Shown here: positions 31,218-42,925 of the stretch, in pieces | How positions within the stretch are numbered: position 1 is the first letter of the stretch | How the letters are laid out: every line of letters begins with the position of its first letter | Origin: Euborellia annulipes | Taxonomy: Eukaryota > Arthropoda > Insecta > Dermaptera > Anisolabididae | Assembly (NCBI GenBank): GCA_023213315.1 | Contig: JAKCPI010024950.1 | Span: 1 to 64,000 of the forward strand | DNA length: 64,000 nucleotides | Reading direction: 5' to 3' | Made by a program: the position numbers and the translations under genes | The notes under the pieces: model-generated | Database searches by the model: none | What the model saw: only the letters and a program-made list of their open reading frames with translations | What the model was told of the DNA's origin: nothing

Positions 31218-31420
31218 TATTTTTACTTTCTCTTACCTACATATGTAATTTGCGATCGTGTCAAAAATTCGATGTCAAGGATGTTGATGGAAATACTCGT
31301 TCTGAGGCTCCCTAATTCCAAAAAAGTGAGTCCCTCAAAATGATCTCTCGGGGTGTTCAAATCTATTTCAATTCTGGTAAATAAGTACAGAATCCAACTT
31401 TAAATTACCGAAAATAAGAG
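31218..31420 (+). mobile_element. Family A relative, degenerate
   Basis: TTTTTACTTTCTCTTACCTA at 31219, GTCAAAAATTCGATGTCAAG and GAGGCTCCCTAATTCC show the family A/B 5' end. Sequence after about 31340 no longer aligns; the microsatellite is absent. Confidence 0.55.
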
Positions 31421-31542
31421 AAAATTGGGTGATATGCGACCAGTCATATTAGGCAAAAAAAATTACCTCCCCCCTAAAAACTCATCAGAATCCGCCCTTG
31501 GCTTGCTGCCTTCACTTTCCTGTTCCTCTGATTTATCATTAA

Positions 31543-31929
31543 GGTGCGCGTCTCGGGGTGCTAATTTTGGGACTTTCCAGCTGCCACAATTTTGAAGCTA
31601 TCGACCTCAATTTTTTTTTAAATTAAAGCTATTTAAAATATCTACAACTTATAGAAGCCCTTTTTTTGATTTTCGAAAAAAAAAAATTTTTTTTTTAGAT
31701 TAATCGCATTAAATAAAAGATATTTTAAAAAAAGGAGCTCGATAAGTTGTAGATAATTAAATTAGTAATCATTGTGTTAAAAAATAATTAATTTTTTGCC
31801 TTTAATTAATTAACTGGAAAGTCTAGAATTAAATGCAACAAGTTACGTGTTTTCCTATGGGGGAACACTAACGCCATCTGGTGCCGCCTCGAGTCAATCG
31901 TGCTTTAACGGTTTTTCGAGACGCGCACC
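31543..31929. mobile_element. TIR element in a TTAA duplication
   Basis: Ends GGTGCGCGTCTCG and CGAGACGCGCACC are perfect inverted repeats flanked by TTAA (31539-31542 and 31930-31933). It is 387 bp. An inner pair (ATCTACAACTTATAGA with CGATAAGTTGTAGAT) gives partial foldback. TTAA duplications are made by piggyBac and Kolobok families; there is no transposase here. Confidence 0.8.
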
Positions 31930-31934
31930 TTAAG

Positions 31935-33980
31935 CCCCCGAATTTTTTCGTTTTTATTATTTTCTCTTCTCTAATTTCTGGCCTTTTGGCTTTTGCCATT
32001 TGACCCTTCTTTGTATCCAATAAAATACATTTTAAGTCTAAGCAATTTTATAAGTAACATTTATAAAATTTACAAAACTACTCCGATTAATGAAAATGCA
32101 ATTTCTTGTTAGGATTATGATTTTTTCCTATTTGTTAAATTTAGGATAAAAAAAATACACTTGATATTCTCATTATTTCACTTCATTTTTGTCCTACTTG
32201 AAATTCTGTTTGATTTATTAAAAATATCGTGATTTCTTCTCACATTTTTTTGCTTTTTTTTTCTCTTCTGAATTTCGTTCCATCTTCTCTTGTTAAAACT
32301 TTATTTTCATGTTTATGGAAAAGGAAGGGGGTGTCTAACATGTTTAGCTTTCTCATTCGTTCATACCAAATAGAAAATACATCCGAATAGATTATATTTG
32401 TTGTTATTACCTTCTTTTGCCATTCTAACTTTGACAATTTTAAACAATGAAGCATTCTATTGTCCAAATCATTAAAAATCTTCATCTTTTCCTAGTTATT
32501 TTTTTGGAACACCAACACTATTTTATTTTTTAATATCAAGCTATACTTAAGATTTACGCCCCCTTGAAATAAACATAAATTAAAAAAACAACTTATTAAT
32601 TATATAAGAATTGTCGAAAGCATAAGCCTCCAAATAATAAATTTTTTAGTACTACACCATGAAATTTATTATAAAATATGTATTTACAAAACAAAACTAA
32701 ATTGCTAATAATCAATAGAGTCTATATTATTGAGGATATTAATAATGTTATTTAAGTGGTGATTTGAATGAGGAAGGGGGTTGTTTACTGCTAATGATTA
32801 CTTTAATATATGTTTACAGAAACTCTATTTTATTATAAAGCTATGAATATTAATATCCTACCCTATATTTCATAAATTAATAACAAATTTCTTCTAGATA
32901 AATATTTTCCTTTTTTTTTGACCGGTGAGATAGAATAAATTTCCATGAGATGCAAAATTTCAAGGTTTTGGCAGATTTGTAGCACTAGGACTCATGAACA
33001 CTTTCATGATGATGAATGTCACTGATTTTCTCTCTATTTGTTTATAAACATATCACAAAAACTATCTCTGTAATTAATGAATATTTATTGAAATTTGTTA
33101 TTAAAACTTTAAAACTTTTGTTAATGGTTTTTAATTTACAAACCCAGATCGTAATCTATTCAAAAGTTCAATAACTTGAGTAATATTTTCGATAAATTAG
33201 AGTCATAAATTTTCTCCCCTTTTTTCCTTATTTCAAGTAATCAATATTATTAAAACTCTTTTTATAGTTATTAAAATTTTAATTAAAATCACTTTGTTCA
33301 TCTTAAGGCCCTCTATACTTTAATATCGAATACCTTTCATTTATCTCGAATAGATTATGGTCCCCAATTTTTTTATTCCCTCGATTTTATTTGAAAGTCA
33401 TAAAAATAATCTGATTAAACATTTCATAATAGTTCTTTTCTTAAATGTTTTTTCGATTATCCTTATCTTTTTTCTGGTTAAGATATCCATTTTTACTTTC
33501 TTTTTTTTTTATTTTGAAAAATATATTGACTATTAAAGTAAAATATGCGGTTATATTTTAAAAGTTTAACAATATGTAAAAATATATAAAAATGAAAATT
33601 TTATATGTTATAAAAAGAGTAAGAAAATTTGTCTTTAATGGTAATAAAAATGAATAATAGGGATTTTATTGTAATTATTCTATGAATAATAATGTTTGGA
33701 ATCATCATTATCTTATTTAATTGGGTCAGAGTTGATTTTTAGCCAATCAAATTTGTTTTAATTAGCATCAAGGCCATATTATCCATGACCCCTTTAGAAA
33801 TTAAAATTTTTGTTGCTCAATATTTTTTTTCCTTCTAAATAATTGATAGGTAAACAATTCAATTATTTGATTATTTACTTTTAAAAGTGATATAAAACAA
33901 TTTGTGGTTAATAATTAAACGTCTCTAGAAATAATCTCTGTAGGTATTTTGAATCGATTTTGCCATTATTTTATAATAAA
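31935..33980. other. AT-rich noncoding DNA
   Basis: Two kilobases with no supported gene. An 81-codon minus-strand frame (32240-32485) is the least repetitive frame in the area, with many charged residues near its C-terminus, but I recognise no domain and no supporting splice context. Confidence 0.45.
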
Positions 33981-33984
33981 TTTC

Positions 33985-34300
33985 TGCTGGGATGTTGGGC
34001 ACGTGGGTGGCGATGTGGGATGGAAAATAGAAAGAGTGGGAGACGCGTTATTTGAGAGTGGCTCCTAGGGCCTAAGCTTGTGTGACGCCTAGGCCAAGGG
34101 CTGTGGGGTGGTGTGGTGTGTGGGGGGCCATACGATCAATATGGAAGGACCAGCATGGCAGCAGCCCGCCATACTTGTGTGTGCTATACTCCATATCCCA
34201 GCAAATGGAATCCCATCGAAATAAATGACAGAATCATTTTGACACGCAAACCCCACGTGTGGGGGGTGAGTAGTCCGACTGACTGACTATGGCATTTTTC
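33985..34300. promoter_or_regulatory. GC-richer island with E boxes
   Basis: Composition is balanced here, in contrast to the flanks. CACGTG occurs in TGGGCACGTGGGTGG (about 33998) and in CCCCACGTGTGGGG (about 34252). The block ATGGAAGGACCAGCATGGCA to ATGGAATCCCATCG looks unique. A conserved enhancer or exon is possible; no coding frame supports an exon. Confidence 0.25.
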
Positions 34301-35465
34301 CATATGGAAAGGGGTGGTATGAGTTGGATGAGTGCACAAGTACCAATTTTGAACTTCCACTCACACAGGGAATCGACAAATTTAGGTACACGACACTCTA
34401 ACCTATGGATATATAGAACAGCGAGAAATCGAGTTGTGAACCATCATATTCAAATATTGCTCGAGGGTGCCAGAGACTGTTTTAGTTTTATGAAATTTCA
34501 AACTCTTCTTGAAATCGAAAAATATTTGCGCATCTGTCATACACAAGATATTTTTTTTATATAAGAACCTTTATTTGATTTTTTTTTCTCACAGGAATAC
34601 CTTTAATAAAAATTTAATTATATCCAACGCTCACTTGAATTTTTAAAATGGAGGGAAAAATAAGAAAGACTAACGAACCAGTAATAAAAAATAATTTCTT
34701 CATTTCTTTCTTTAGATCTAAAAAATTAGTCTTTTCTTCTGATATTCATTTTTATCAGTTTAAAAACAGTCAGAAAATTAATAAAAAAATTTCTTCTTTA
34801 TCCTTGTTTTTATCAAGTAAATTATAGAAAAAAAATTGAATCATAGATTAATAAAAAGGATAAAAAACTGCCTAGATGAAGATGATAACAAATTATTCTA
34901 AAATAAATAAAATACAATTGAAAATGTTCTAAATGGTCCTAGACCCCTTAGAAAAAATTGCTTATGATCTCCGTAATTAAATCAGACAACGTATAATTAT
35001 CTTTTTTAAATCGCACTATTTATACAAATTTAAAAATACTAAATGTTTTCTCGTTTCGTATATATTAAATATAAATAGGATTAAAAAAATAAATCTGTTA
35101 TAATTAAAATACAATAAATTATCCACGGCATTAGTATTAAAATTTCACTGATATTCATTTTGATAAATATATACGTATAACACTCACCCCCTTTGTTTTA
35201 TTAAATTTATTTAATAAATCAATATAAATGTTTTATACACAGATATGATATTTAATAAACCCTTTTTCAAATCTTTAAGTTTAAATTATTATCTTTTAAA
35301 AAGCTAATTAAATGTTTGTTGATCGAAGATCAAGTAAAATTGAAAATAAATAATTACATTTCATTTATTAAAAAAAAAAAAAAATTAGAAGAGAGTTTTC
35401 AGATAAGCAAGCCATCCGCTAATTAATAAAATTGAATTAGAATAATTTAAAACTTAATTGGAAAT
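34301..35465. other. AT-rich noncoding DNA
   Basis: No supported feature. A 91-codon frame (34289-34564) begins in the GC-richer island and runs into AT-rich DNA without any domain. Confidence 0.45.
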
Positions 35466-35469
35466 CGAA

Positions 35470-35790
35470 TTATCCTAGGCGAATGTCTGCCTTGAGGTGG
35501 TTGGGTTGAGGGGAGGCAAAGGAATAGAAAGAGCACGAGGTGGGGGTGTCAATAAAGAAGGGAAAACATTTCGCGAGGCATTTTTGCCAGGGTTATCGGC
35601 TTCACCATCCTGGCGTGTATATTTCTTTGTGATAGCGTAAACCCGGAAGCTCCGTAATCTTACCCCGCAGGCTGCCATCTTTTCCATCCATCCCCCCCGT
35701 TTTAGGCTTATTATTCCACAACTTGAAAACCCTTTTCGATCTGAAGATGTTGCTGGCAACCAATCACAGTCTCTGTTTACGTTTACGAAA
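35470..35790 (-). promoter_or_regulatory. Candidate housekeeping-type promoter and first exon
   Basis: Read on the minus strand, CTGTGATTGGTTGCC (inverted CCAAT box, about 35773-35759) is followed about 80 bp later by AAAGATGGCAGCCTGCGGGG (35681-35662), then TAAGATTACGGAGC and CTTCCGGGT, an ETS-like site. AAGATGGC(A/G)GCC is the YY1-type element that often contains the start ATG (35678). GGGGTAAGA directly after it could be a splice donor, giving a very short coding exon. A 115-codon frame (35822-35475) covers it, but I recognise no domain. All of this is inference from motifs. Confidence 0.3.
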
Positions 35791-36106
35791 AGACAACCAA
35801 GAGCCTTTAATAAAAATAACATAAGACATTTTTATTATAATTAGCAATTCATCACTTTTCCTCGGCAAATAAACAAGATCAATCACGAAATAAGTTGAAG
35901 GCTTCCCATTATTAATGTATCTATTTTTTTTTATTAAATTATTTCCGTCAGGCCTAAAAAATAAATATTTTGCAGAAATTGGCATTTCTAAATTTCTTTA
36001 TTCTCTTTTAGTTGATGGTCATATTACATGGAAATTTTTATTTTTAAACACTGGATGCACATTTAAAAATCTCATTTACTTTTCAAATGAAATGGAATAA
36101 ACCGCT
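35791..36106. other. AT-rich noncoding DNA
   Basis: No supported feature; short AT-rich frames only. Confidence 0.45.
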
Positions 36107-36197
36107 TGTTTCCCTATGAGGATAACTAACGCCATCTCTTGCCGCCTAGAGTAACCAGCTTCTCATTTGGCGTTTAACGGTCGAGACGCGCACCTTA
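36107..36197 (+). repeat. Right half of the TTAA element (solo copy)
   Basis: CTAACGCCATCTCTTGCCGC, then GTTTAACGG and TCGAGACGCGCACCTTAA match the right end of the 31543-31929 element in the same orientation. The left end was not found, so this is a truncated second copy. Confidence 0.7.
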
Positions 36198-36790
36198 AAA
36201 TGATATTTACTTTGCTGGGATAAACAACAACCAGAAGCAGACGTGTGAAGGAATAATTTAGAAATTTAAAACCATGAAAGAACTTATCATTGTTAAATCA
36301 AACATTAAAATATCTTGAAAATAAATTATTAACTCTTAAAAGAAAAAATCTTGTAAAATAAACGAATCATAACTAATGTGATATTGGTATTGATTTTTTT
36401 TTTTTTTTGGTACCTATTTATCAACACCTAAGAAATCAATACTGATACTATCAATTTTCTCTCGTTACAATCGATTTTGAGAACCTTATTTTTAAGGTCT
36501 TTTTTTCCTTAAAATAATTTTTATCGCCCCGACAGAAGGAGATTATTTGACCCCTAGGGACAAAGAGCGAGACTTCTACCTCTTAATTATTTATTTCAAC
36601 TCATTTTACTTGTATTAACGTTCTTGATCTTCTACAGTATATTAATGTTCGTGATAAAATAATAAATTCTTTAATTCTTTTAAACCCTTTGAATCGGTTT
36701 AATGTCGAATAGTAAAAATATTATATTTTTATAAAAGTGGATCTACGCACTTTTTACGGTAAAAAAAAAATATTATTTCTAATACTCTGT
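36198..36790. other. AT-rich noncoding DNA
   Basis: No supported feature. Confidence 0.5.
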
Positions 36791-36801
36791 ATTGTTGATT
36801 T

Positions 36802-37020
36802 TAATACTTTTTCTCATTCACACACACATTTACACAGTCTTTTCAGCAACTTGGACCATATAAGACTTTGACCATTATTATTTATAATATCTATTGGGGG
36901 TCCAGGCATTTCTATTTAAGCCATTTGGTATCCAAATGGCTTAAATAAAATCACCGGATTGCCTGGGGCCCGAACCCGCGACGTTCTGTATGGAAGGTAG
37001 GCACGCTACCAACTACAGCT
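36802..37020 (-). mobile_element. tRNA-derived SINE (family S1) with target duplication
   Basis: A shortened S1 copy flanked by a perfect 11-bp duplication ATTGTTGATTT (36791-36801, 37021-37031). It keeps the tail CACAGTCTTTTCAGCAACTT, GGTCCAGGCATTTCTATTTA and a B box GGGTTCGGGCCCC (minus strand). The A-box end is altered (GGTAGCGTGCCTACC), forming a small palindrome. The duplication shows retroposition. Confidence 0.85.
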
Positions 37021-37031
37021 ATTGTTGATTT

Positions 37032-37624
37032 AATGAATTAAAAAAATGAATTAAGGCAGATATCACAAAACAAAATTTCTCCTCTATTTTTCATATATTC
37101 AATAAAATTGTAAATTGTTTTTTTATCATTATTAGCATAAAAAATAGCAAAAATCTTCTGTTTGCCGTTTGTCTCTATTGTCTCTTCAAAAGGAACCATA
37201 AGAATTTAAATTTCGGTTACGATTGAATAAATCTTTTTTTTTTTTTGCCCGTCGTATAATGACCTCGTTATCACAAACTGACAGACACACATTGACTTTT
37301 AACATATCAGAGGATGTGTTAAAAATAACAACCACATGGGATTTTTTTAAACACTCGATTTCATTATACACAATTTGAATGTTACCATCATAAACAATAG
37401 AATCAAATCGTCGAAAATATTTAAATTTCTTTTTAGTCTGATTTATCAAGTCAGCCCAATTTGATATATATCATATACTGTATTTTACAGGGAGATATAT
37501 TTTACAAATTTTTATCTATAAATAGCATGACATATAAATTTGAACAGACTATTATTATTATCTACACCTTCAAAGGCTAGACAGAAAAATTATATCGCCT
37601 TAAAAAATTCCAAACTAAGCCTCG
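37032..37624. other. AT-rich noncoding DNA
   Basis: No supported gene. An 87-codon minus-strand frame (37186-37449) has no motif. Confidence 0.45.
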
Positions 37625-37780
37625 GAAAAGCACGTTTTGAGGCTCCCTGAGTCATATAAAACCACTTCCGCGATGAAGCCTCTGCATTTGTAAACACGCT
37701 AACTCAGAAACGATAGAACATTAAATTCTGATTCTTTCAACTTGAATACATTGAAGGTAAATATATGATCTGCGGTTATA
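37625..37780 (+). repeat. Family A/B remnant
   Basis: CACGTTTTGAGGCTCCCTGA, AAACCACTTCCGCGATGAAG and AACACGCTAACTCAGAAACG match the B subfamily around its microsatellite (compare 21240-21370). The TG tract itself is lost. Confidence 0.5.
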
Positions 37781-37825
37781 ATACCACTAACAATAAAATA
37801 AAATTGAAAACGAAATTTAAAAATG

Positions 37826-38013
37826 TTTTTTTTTTCTCTTTCGGTTGCTGAGGGCTTTAGGGGTTTTAGTCTATATATATTTTAAATAACATGTACCGAT
37901 GGCTACCGGGGAACGTTCCACACTCTGATTCCCTGGGGTCACCCACCGGTAGTTTGGCATTGTCTGATGGAATTCTTAGTGGCTTGCTCTAATCCGTTTT
38001 CAGGTCCCCCGGA
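37826..38013 (-). mobile_element. SINE (family S3)
   Basis: It has a T run, CTCTTTCGGTTGCTGAGGGC, CGATGGCTACCGGGGAACGT, TGGGGTCACCCACC and TGGCATTGTCTGATGG in the same order as 25300-25500. Homology fades at about 38013. Confidence 0.6.
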
Positions 38014-40702
38014 AAATATTGTATTTAAAATAATAAAGAAATTTTTTTTTAAATTCATAATTTAAATAAAATCTCATTTACCCGGCAAGTCCATTAATAA
38101 ATATTCCATTTATTTTCTTTTTGTTATTATTTCTATAAAAACTCTATCAAATCCCATTTTTTTATTTTATAAATGAAAATGAAAAGTGTTATTTTTATTT
38201 ATATTAGCGCAATTCAAAAATAAAGAAGATAACATTTCATCTCACAAATGTATGGTGATGTAGATAACAATAATAAAAAAAAGAGAAAATCCAAAATTTA
38301 TAATCTCACTCTGTTTATTCATTCTCAATCTATTTATTATTCCCGCGCCATCATCATCATCATCATCATACTTGCACAAAGTAAAATAATTTTCATCTAA
38401 ATTTCAAGTTAACTAAATATGTATATAATATGTAATGTTCCCGTATAACATGTCAATTCCGAGAAATAATACAAGCTGGTTAATAAGGGCGGTGTGTGTG
38501 TGTGTGTGTGTGTGTATACTGACTGCTTATACAAGATGAAGGGCTTTTGGGACCCCCTGTAAAACATGATTCCATGTCTTTGGAGATAATAAATCATGCC
38601 GCCTCTGGGACATGTTTTGACCTTCTTGACTCTAGTGTGAACAGCCTCTTCCCTTAGATGAGATAATTTTAATTTGTTTTTATACACATATTATAAATCA
38701 TATATTTATAGGCTTAACAACATTTTCAAGAAGTGTAAACGATGTTATTATTAATTCTGGCAGTAGATCAAAGCAATTTTACTTCTATTATCATTGAAAG
38801 CTTTACTCTTGTATTTTCTATTAAAAATATTATCTGAAATTTTATTTTTTTCATGGATATTGGTGTAGTGATTATAAATATTTATAACCCGGTAGTTTTG
38901 GTTCCGTCCAACAATTAGGAAATTATTAATAAATATAATTTATTACCATATAAGCCTAATTTCTTTATGTGGTAAATTTGGACAACTTATTCGTCTTAAT
39001 GAAGAGAGCGATGTGCTACCTGAAATGTCGAAGATGAGCATCGATAAAAATAAAACTTTATTTCATCCTGCCTTTCTGCCACCTCAAATAATTTATTTAT
39101 CTTCATGTAGCAGTGTACAGGAGTTACCCATACCAGGTCTAGCATTTTTCCTGTTGCCTATTCTTTCTACATGCATTTCTTCTCTCTACTCTGTGTGCAC
39201 TTAGCCAGTGGAATTTTATAAATCCAAGTAATTAGCTTATATTACAGTATTATATATATTTTAAATATTGGTATTAAGTAGGCTATTAAAAAATTCTCTA
39301 CTCAGAGGCTCACATCTGGTGAGTATATGCATGGCAACCATGAGTTAACTGAGCTAAGGCTGACTTTTTTATATTGTCTGCCTTTGACCCAACCTATTCT
39401 TCAAGTATTATTTCCTCGATTGCATCTTATTTATATATGCCAACGAGAAAAGGCAAATCAATTAATAGAATTAAAATAAAAATTTATCCCGTACATGCCG
39501 AACTATTTAAAATTTCAAAATATCATTTCAATTTAAATGTAAACATATTTCTAATTAACTATTTTTTTCATTTACTTGACCTTGAGAGATGTTACCTATC
39601 TATCTATCTGTCAAGAATTTTTATTACTTTTTGTTTTCTTTTAAAGTAAAAAATCTAATGTCCTTGAATAAACATACATGATATCTTTGCATAATAGGCT
39701 AATTAATAAAGTGCTCCTTGGGAAAATATTGTAGATCACAAGACAAAAAAATTATTTTGTTTTTATTTTAGACCTACATTTCAGTGATATCTCCATATTT
39801 CGCTTTTTTTTTAACATCTAATTTTAATAATTTCTAAATTACAACATGAAAAATTATCTTTATTAAGACTATAAAACAAGATTGGACTTTTGGTGTAGAA
39901 GAAGAAGAGGTAACCAAACTTTTTATGAAATGGGGCCCATATAACATATCAAATTACTTAGCGAACAGAATGAAAATTTGAAGAACTTATTTTGAACTAA
40001 ATAATGGCCAACTACTAAATATAACACGAACCATATTTCATATTTTAAGGAAGACTAACTTTTACTTTAAAAGCCTTATTAAAACCAAACTTTATTTTTA
40101 TCTTCTATTTTATTTTTATTTAACATCCAATTGAATTTTACTTTTTTTTTTATTAAATATATTCTTTATATCGAAACATCTTTTTTATTCATAATGATTT
40201 TTATTTGATAAAGAATTTAAGACTTAACCAGAGAAAGGTATTGTAATCAAATAAATTTTGTTTTATTGAGACTTTTAAAGAAGAGAGCCAATTAGGTCGC
40301 CTTTTGACAAACTTGCTTCATAACTTCATTTATACATTTTTTGTCGATTTCTTCTCACCGAAATAACCCAGAATTAAAAAAAGAAGAGTGAAATTATATT
40401 CTTGAAAGAGAAAGTAGTTTATTAATACCTTGTATCAATCCCGTGTCTGATTTTTCTGATAACAAAGCAAAGAAAGAATAATAATGAGCAAGGTAGGTTT
40501 GGCTGCCTATCGGTGAGGCGCAAAACAAAAATAATTTTTTAGCCTTTTGAAATTTATTATTCTAGCATAAGCTTATTGTATTTTACAGTAATAAATACTC
40601 AATGTTCAAATTGCTTATTGCTGAATTTTATAAGCATCCATTAGATAAGGCAAAACTGTGTATTGAGATTGCATTTTTATGCTTTTTTCCCCCTTGGTGC
40701 TT
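38014..40702. other. AT-rich noncoding DNA with microsatellites
   Basis: No gene is supported over 2.7 kb. Simple repeats include (ATC)n at about 38351-38369, (TG)n at 38492-38515 and ATCT repeats at 39600. The 91-92 codon frames here are AT-rich and domain-free. Confidence 0.5.
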
Positions 40703-40857
40703 TTTACTTTCTCTTACCTATGTATATATGTAATATATATATAGAGAGAAAGTATTGGTTTCATGTCAAAAATTCGATGTCGAGATTTTGATGGATCTTC
40801 ACGTTTTGAGGTCCCCTGAATCCAAAAAAGTGGTTTTCGCGACATGGTCTGTCTGTC

Positions 40858-40901
<44 letters not shown>

Positions 40902-41324
40902 TGTGTGTGTTCAATTTTAAGCATGAAGGAATTGAGCTAGGAGGCTGAAATTTTATATTTAAGTTAAACACCCCCGGGACCGGCAAAATAAGCTTTTAAT
41001 CAAAATCGGCCAAAAAGTACTAGTACTTTACTGATGTACTTTTTCAGTTTTTTTCGATTTTCTCAAAATTTGCTCTAACGATTTTGATTAAAATTCAAAA
41101 ATCAATTATTTTTTAGATGCTCTTTCAAATGTATATTCTCGTTTTGCCCTCAAAATTGTTTGAAGCACACTTTACTCTTGTGCTTCATAGGGAAGATAGG
41201 AGAAATAAATGGTTGCCATGGTAACCGAATTTAAATCTTTTCCTTTTTATTAGATTAAAAATCAATTATTATTTAAATTCCCATTTATTTTTATTTTATT
41301 TGTGTCTTTAATTGTTTCAGAGAA

Positions 41325-41366
<42 letters not shown>

Positions 41367-41780
41367 ACAAAACTATCTTCTCTCTTTCTACGCGTTTTAA
41401 ACTTTCCACCTTATCTTCGCATTTGACCAATGTTAATTTCCTATGGGGATTTATATGTTAATTTCAATTCAAAAGGGGTCCCCCTTTGGAACTTTTTACG
41501 CATTTAAAATTTTTTTTTCCAATTCTTATGAAATTTTGTATTTATTTACGAATCTATATTGTGTATAAAATGTCCAAATATGAGATTAAAATTTTGAAAA
41601 ATAACCATAGTTTATTTGAAGCAGTCAACATTTAAAATGCAAGTTTGAAACTAAGATGCTATGGGAAACTAAATATATCTCGACACAAAAAATCTGGTGT
41701 GACCAGCACAGTGCGCAACTTTCTCTTACCGAAGGGTAAGAGAAAGTTGTGTGCTGTGCGCCAGTCACACCAGATTTTTT
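40703..41780 (+). mobile_element. Family A, full-length long form
   Basis: It has the same ends as the short form: TTTTTACTTTCTCTTACCTA at 40706 and the hairpin at 41687-41780. About 420 bp is added after GGTTGCCATGGTAACCGAAT, including a TA microsatellite (41327-41363), GTTAATTTCCTATGGGGATT and GAAGCAGTCAACATTTAAAA. The TG tract is at 40862-40912. The hairpin stem here is close to perfect (ACTTTCTCTTACCGAAGGG folding on TAAGAGAAAGT). It shares the long insert with 61383-62646. Confidence 0.75.
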
Positions 41781-41960
41781 GAGCTTATTTTACGTAGGCT
41801 ATATTTATATAATTTTTAAAAATAATTAAAATTATTATTCTGCAAAAACCTTCATGTAAAGTAAATCCTTCGGCAACTGCGTAAATCCCACCTTCGTCAA
41901 AGCTTTACCCCCCTGGATCCCCCACTCTGGCCCTCGTGGTAGTGGGGGGGGGGACTGTGG

Positions 41961-42032
41961 CTAGCCGCACAGCACACTACTTTCTCTTACTTTCTGTAAT
42001 TTCAAGTTGCATTCTGAACTTGTTTACCAGAA
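41961..42032. repeat. Decayed family A hairpin
   Basis: GGCTAGCCGCACAGCACACT, ACTTTCTCTTACTTTC, GTAATTTCAAGTTGCATTCT and GAACTTGTTTACCAG follow the hairpin order with many changes. The preceding CCCCCCTGGATCCCCCACT is GC-rich and resembles the Helitron-like tail at 2850. Confidence 0.45.
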
Positions 42033-42350
42033 TATATATACAAATAAACTTTTTAGGTATTAATTTTTAAAATTTTATAGGCTATTAAAAATAAAATTTA
42101 ATTTCCAAGAAAAATATTTTTTTCAAATCTCGGGGGGGGGGGGATAATTATCCCCTTTACGTATGAGTAGTAGTTGCTTATGAGATGCCTTTTTTAATTT
42201 TATGCTTATTGAACAACTTTTTATTCAAGATTTTTACGCTTTTTAAGCACTTTTTTCCATATTTTTATGCTTTTTTGTCCTGTCTTTACTTATGACCCTT
42301 TCTTTCAAAAACTTGGATTTTAGAGAAATCATAATGGATTGATTAAAGAT

Positions 42351-42528
42351 TTTTTTTTGAGGTCTTTTTCGGCATCTAAGGTCATTTAGACCCCATCCCT
42401 ATTTATTTCAAATGATTTGTAGTCAAATCAAATGAAATACATTTTTCTCGCTTGGGACGGGAAGCGAACCCGAGACTCCGGTGCGAGAAGCTAATGTCTT
42501 CTCACTGAGCCATGACTCCCGGGCATTT
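42351..42528 (-). mobile_element. tRNA-derived SINE (family S2) with target duplication
   Basis: On the minus strand: GGGAGTCATGGCTCAGTGAG (A box), CTCGGGTTCGCTTCCCGTCC (B box), AAGCGAGAAAAATG, then AATGACCTTAGATGCCGAAA, AAGACC and an A-rich end. ATTAAAGAT flanks both sides (42342-42350 and 42529-42537), supporting retroposition. Confidence 0.8.
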
Positions 42529-42630
42529 ATTAAAGATGATGGTTGTGATATGCATTTGTTGTAATCATAGGAATCCACAAAAGTTATTGGGATTATTTAC
42601 TTTAAAATTATTTCACGTTTTTATTGAAAA

Positions 42631-42686
42631 CAATACTTTCTCTCTCTATATATTAACATATGTATAGAGGTAAGAGAAAGTAAAAA
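42631..42686 (-). repeat. Solo family A 5' end
   Basis: Minus strand TTTTTACTTTCTCTTACCTC, then AGAGAGAAAGTATTG: only the first 55 bp, including the small terminal hairpin. Confidence 0.6.
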
Positions 42687-42788
42687 TATTATTATCTATT
42701 ACAATTCTATTGTAAATTTGTTTTCCCTATTCAAGGTTTTTACTTAATAGGCTGCAAATAATTTATTTTGTAGAAGATATACAGTACT

Positions 42789-42925
42789 AGCAGGGGAGCC
42801 TGGTAACAGAGAAGGGCAACAGACACTAAGATCGCTGTTAAGCAATGCCAAAGCACAGTTGAATCTTGGATTGTTGGCCCCTAAAAACAAGCATATGGAA
42901 CCCTTTAGCCAGCGATATTAATAAT
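42789..42925 (+). repeat. SINE fragment (family S3)
   Basis: AGCCTGGTAACAGAGAAGGG, ACTAAGATCGCTGTTAAGCA, ATGCCAAAGCACAG and TTGGATTGTTGGCCCC follow the S3 order. The 3' tail is missing. Confidence 0.5.

Noticed and set aside
32240..32485. 81-codon minus-strand frame
   Set aside because: Non-repetitive but without recognisable domain; too short to call in AT-rich DNA.
38492..38515. TG tract as a family A copy
   Set aside because: The flanks do not match family A on either side, so it is an independent microsatellite.
40714..40986. Cysteine/valine or histidine/threonine frames over TG tracts (also 57090, 57855, 61431)
   Set aside because: They are translations of family A and its microsatellite, identical in different copies for that reason and not through protein conservation.
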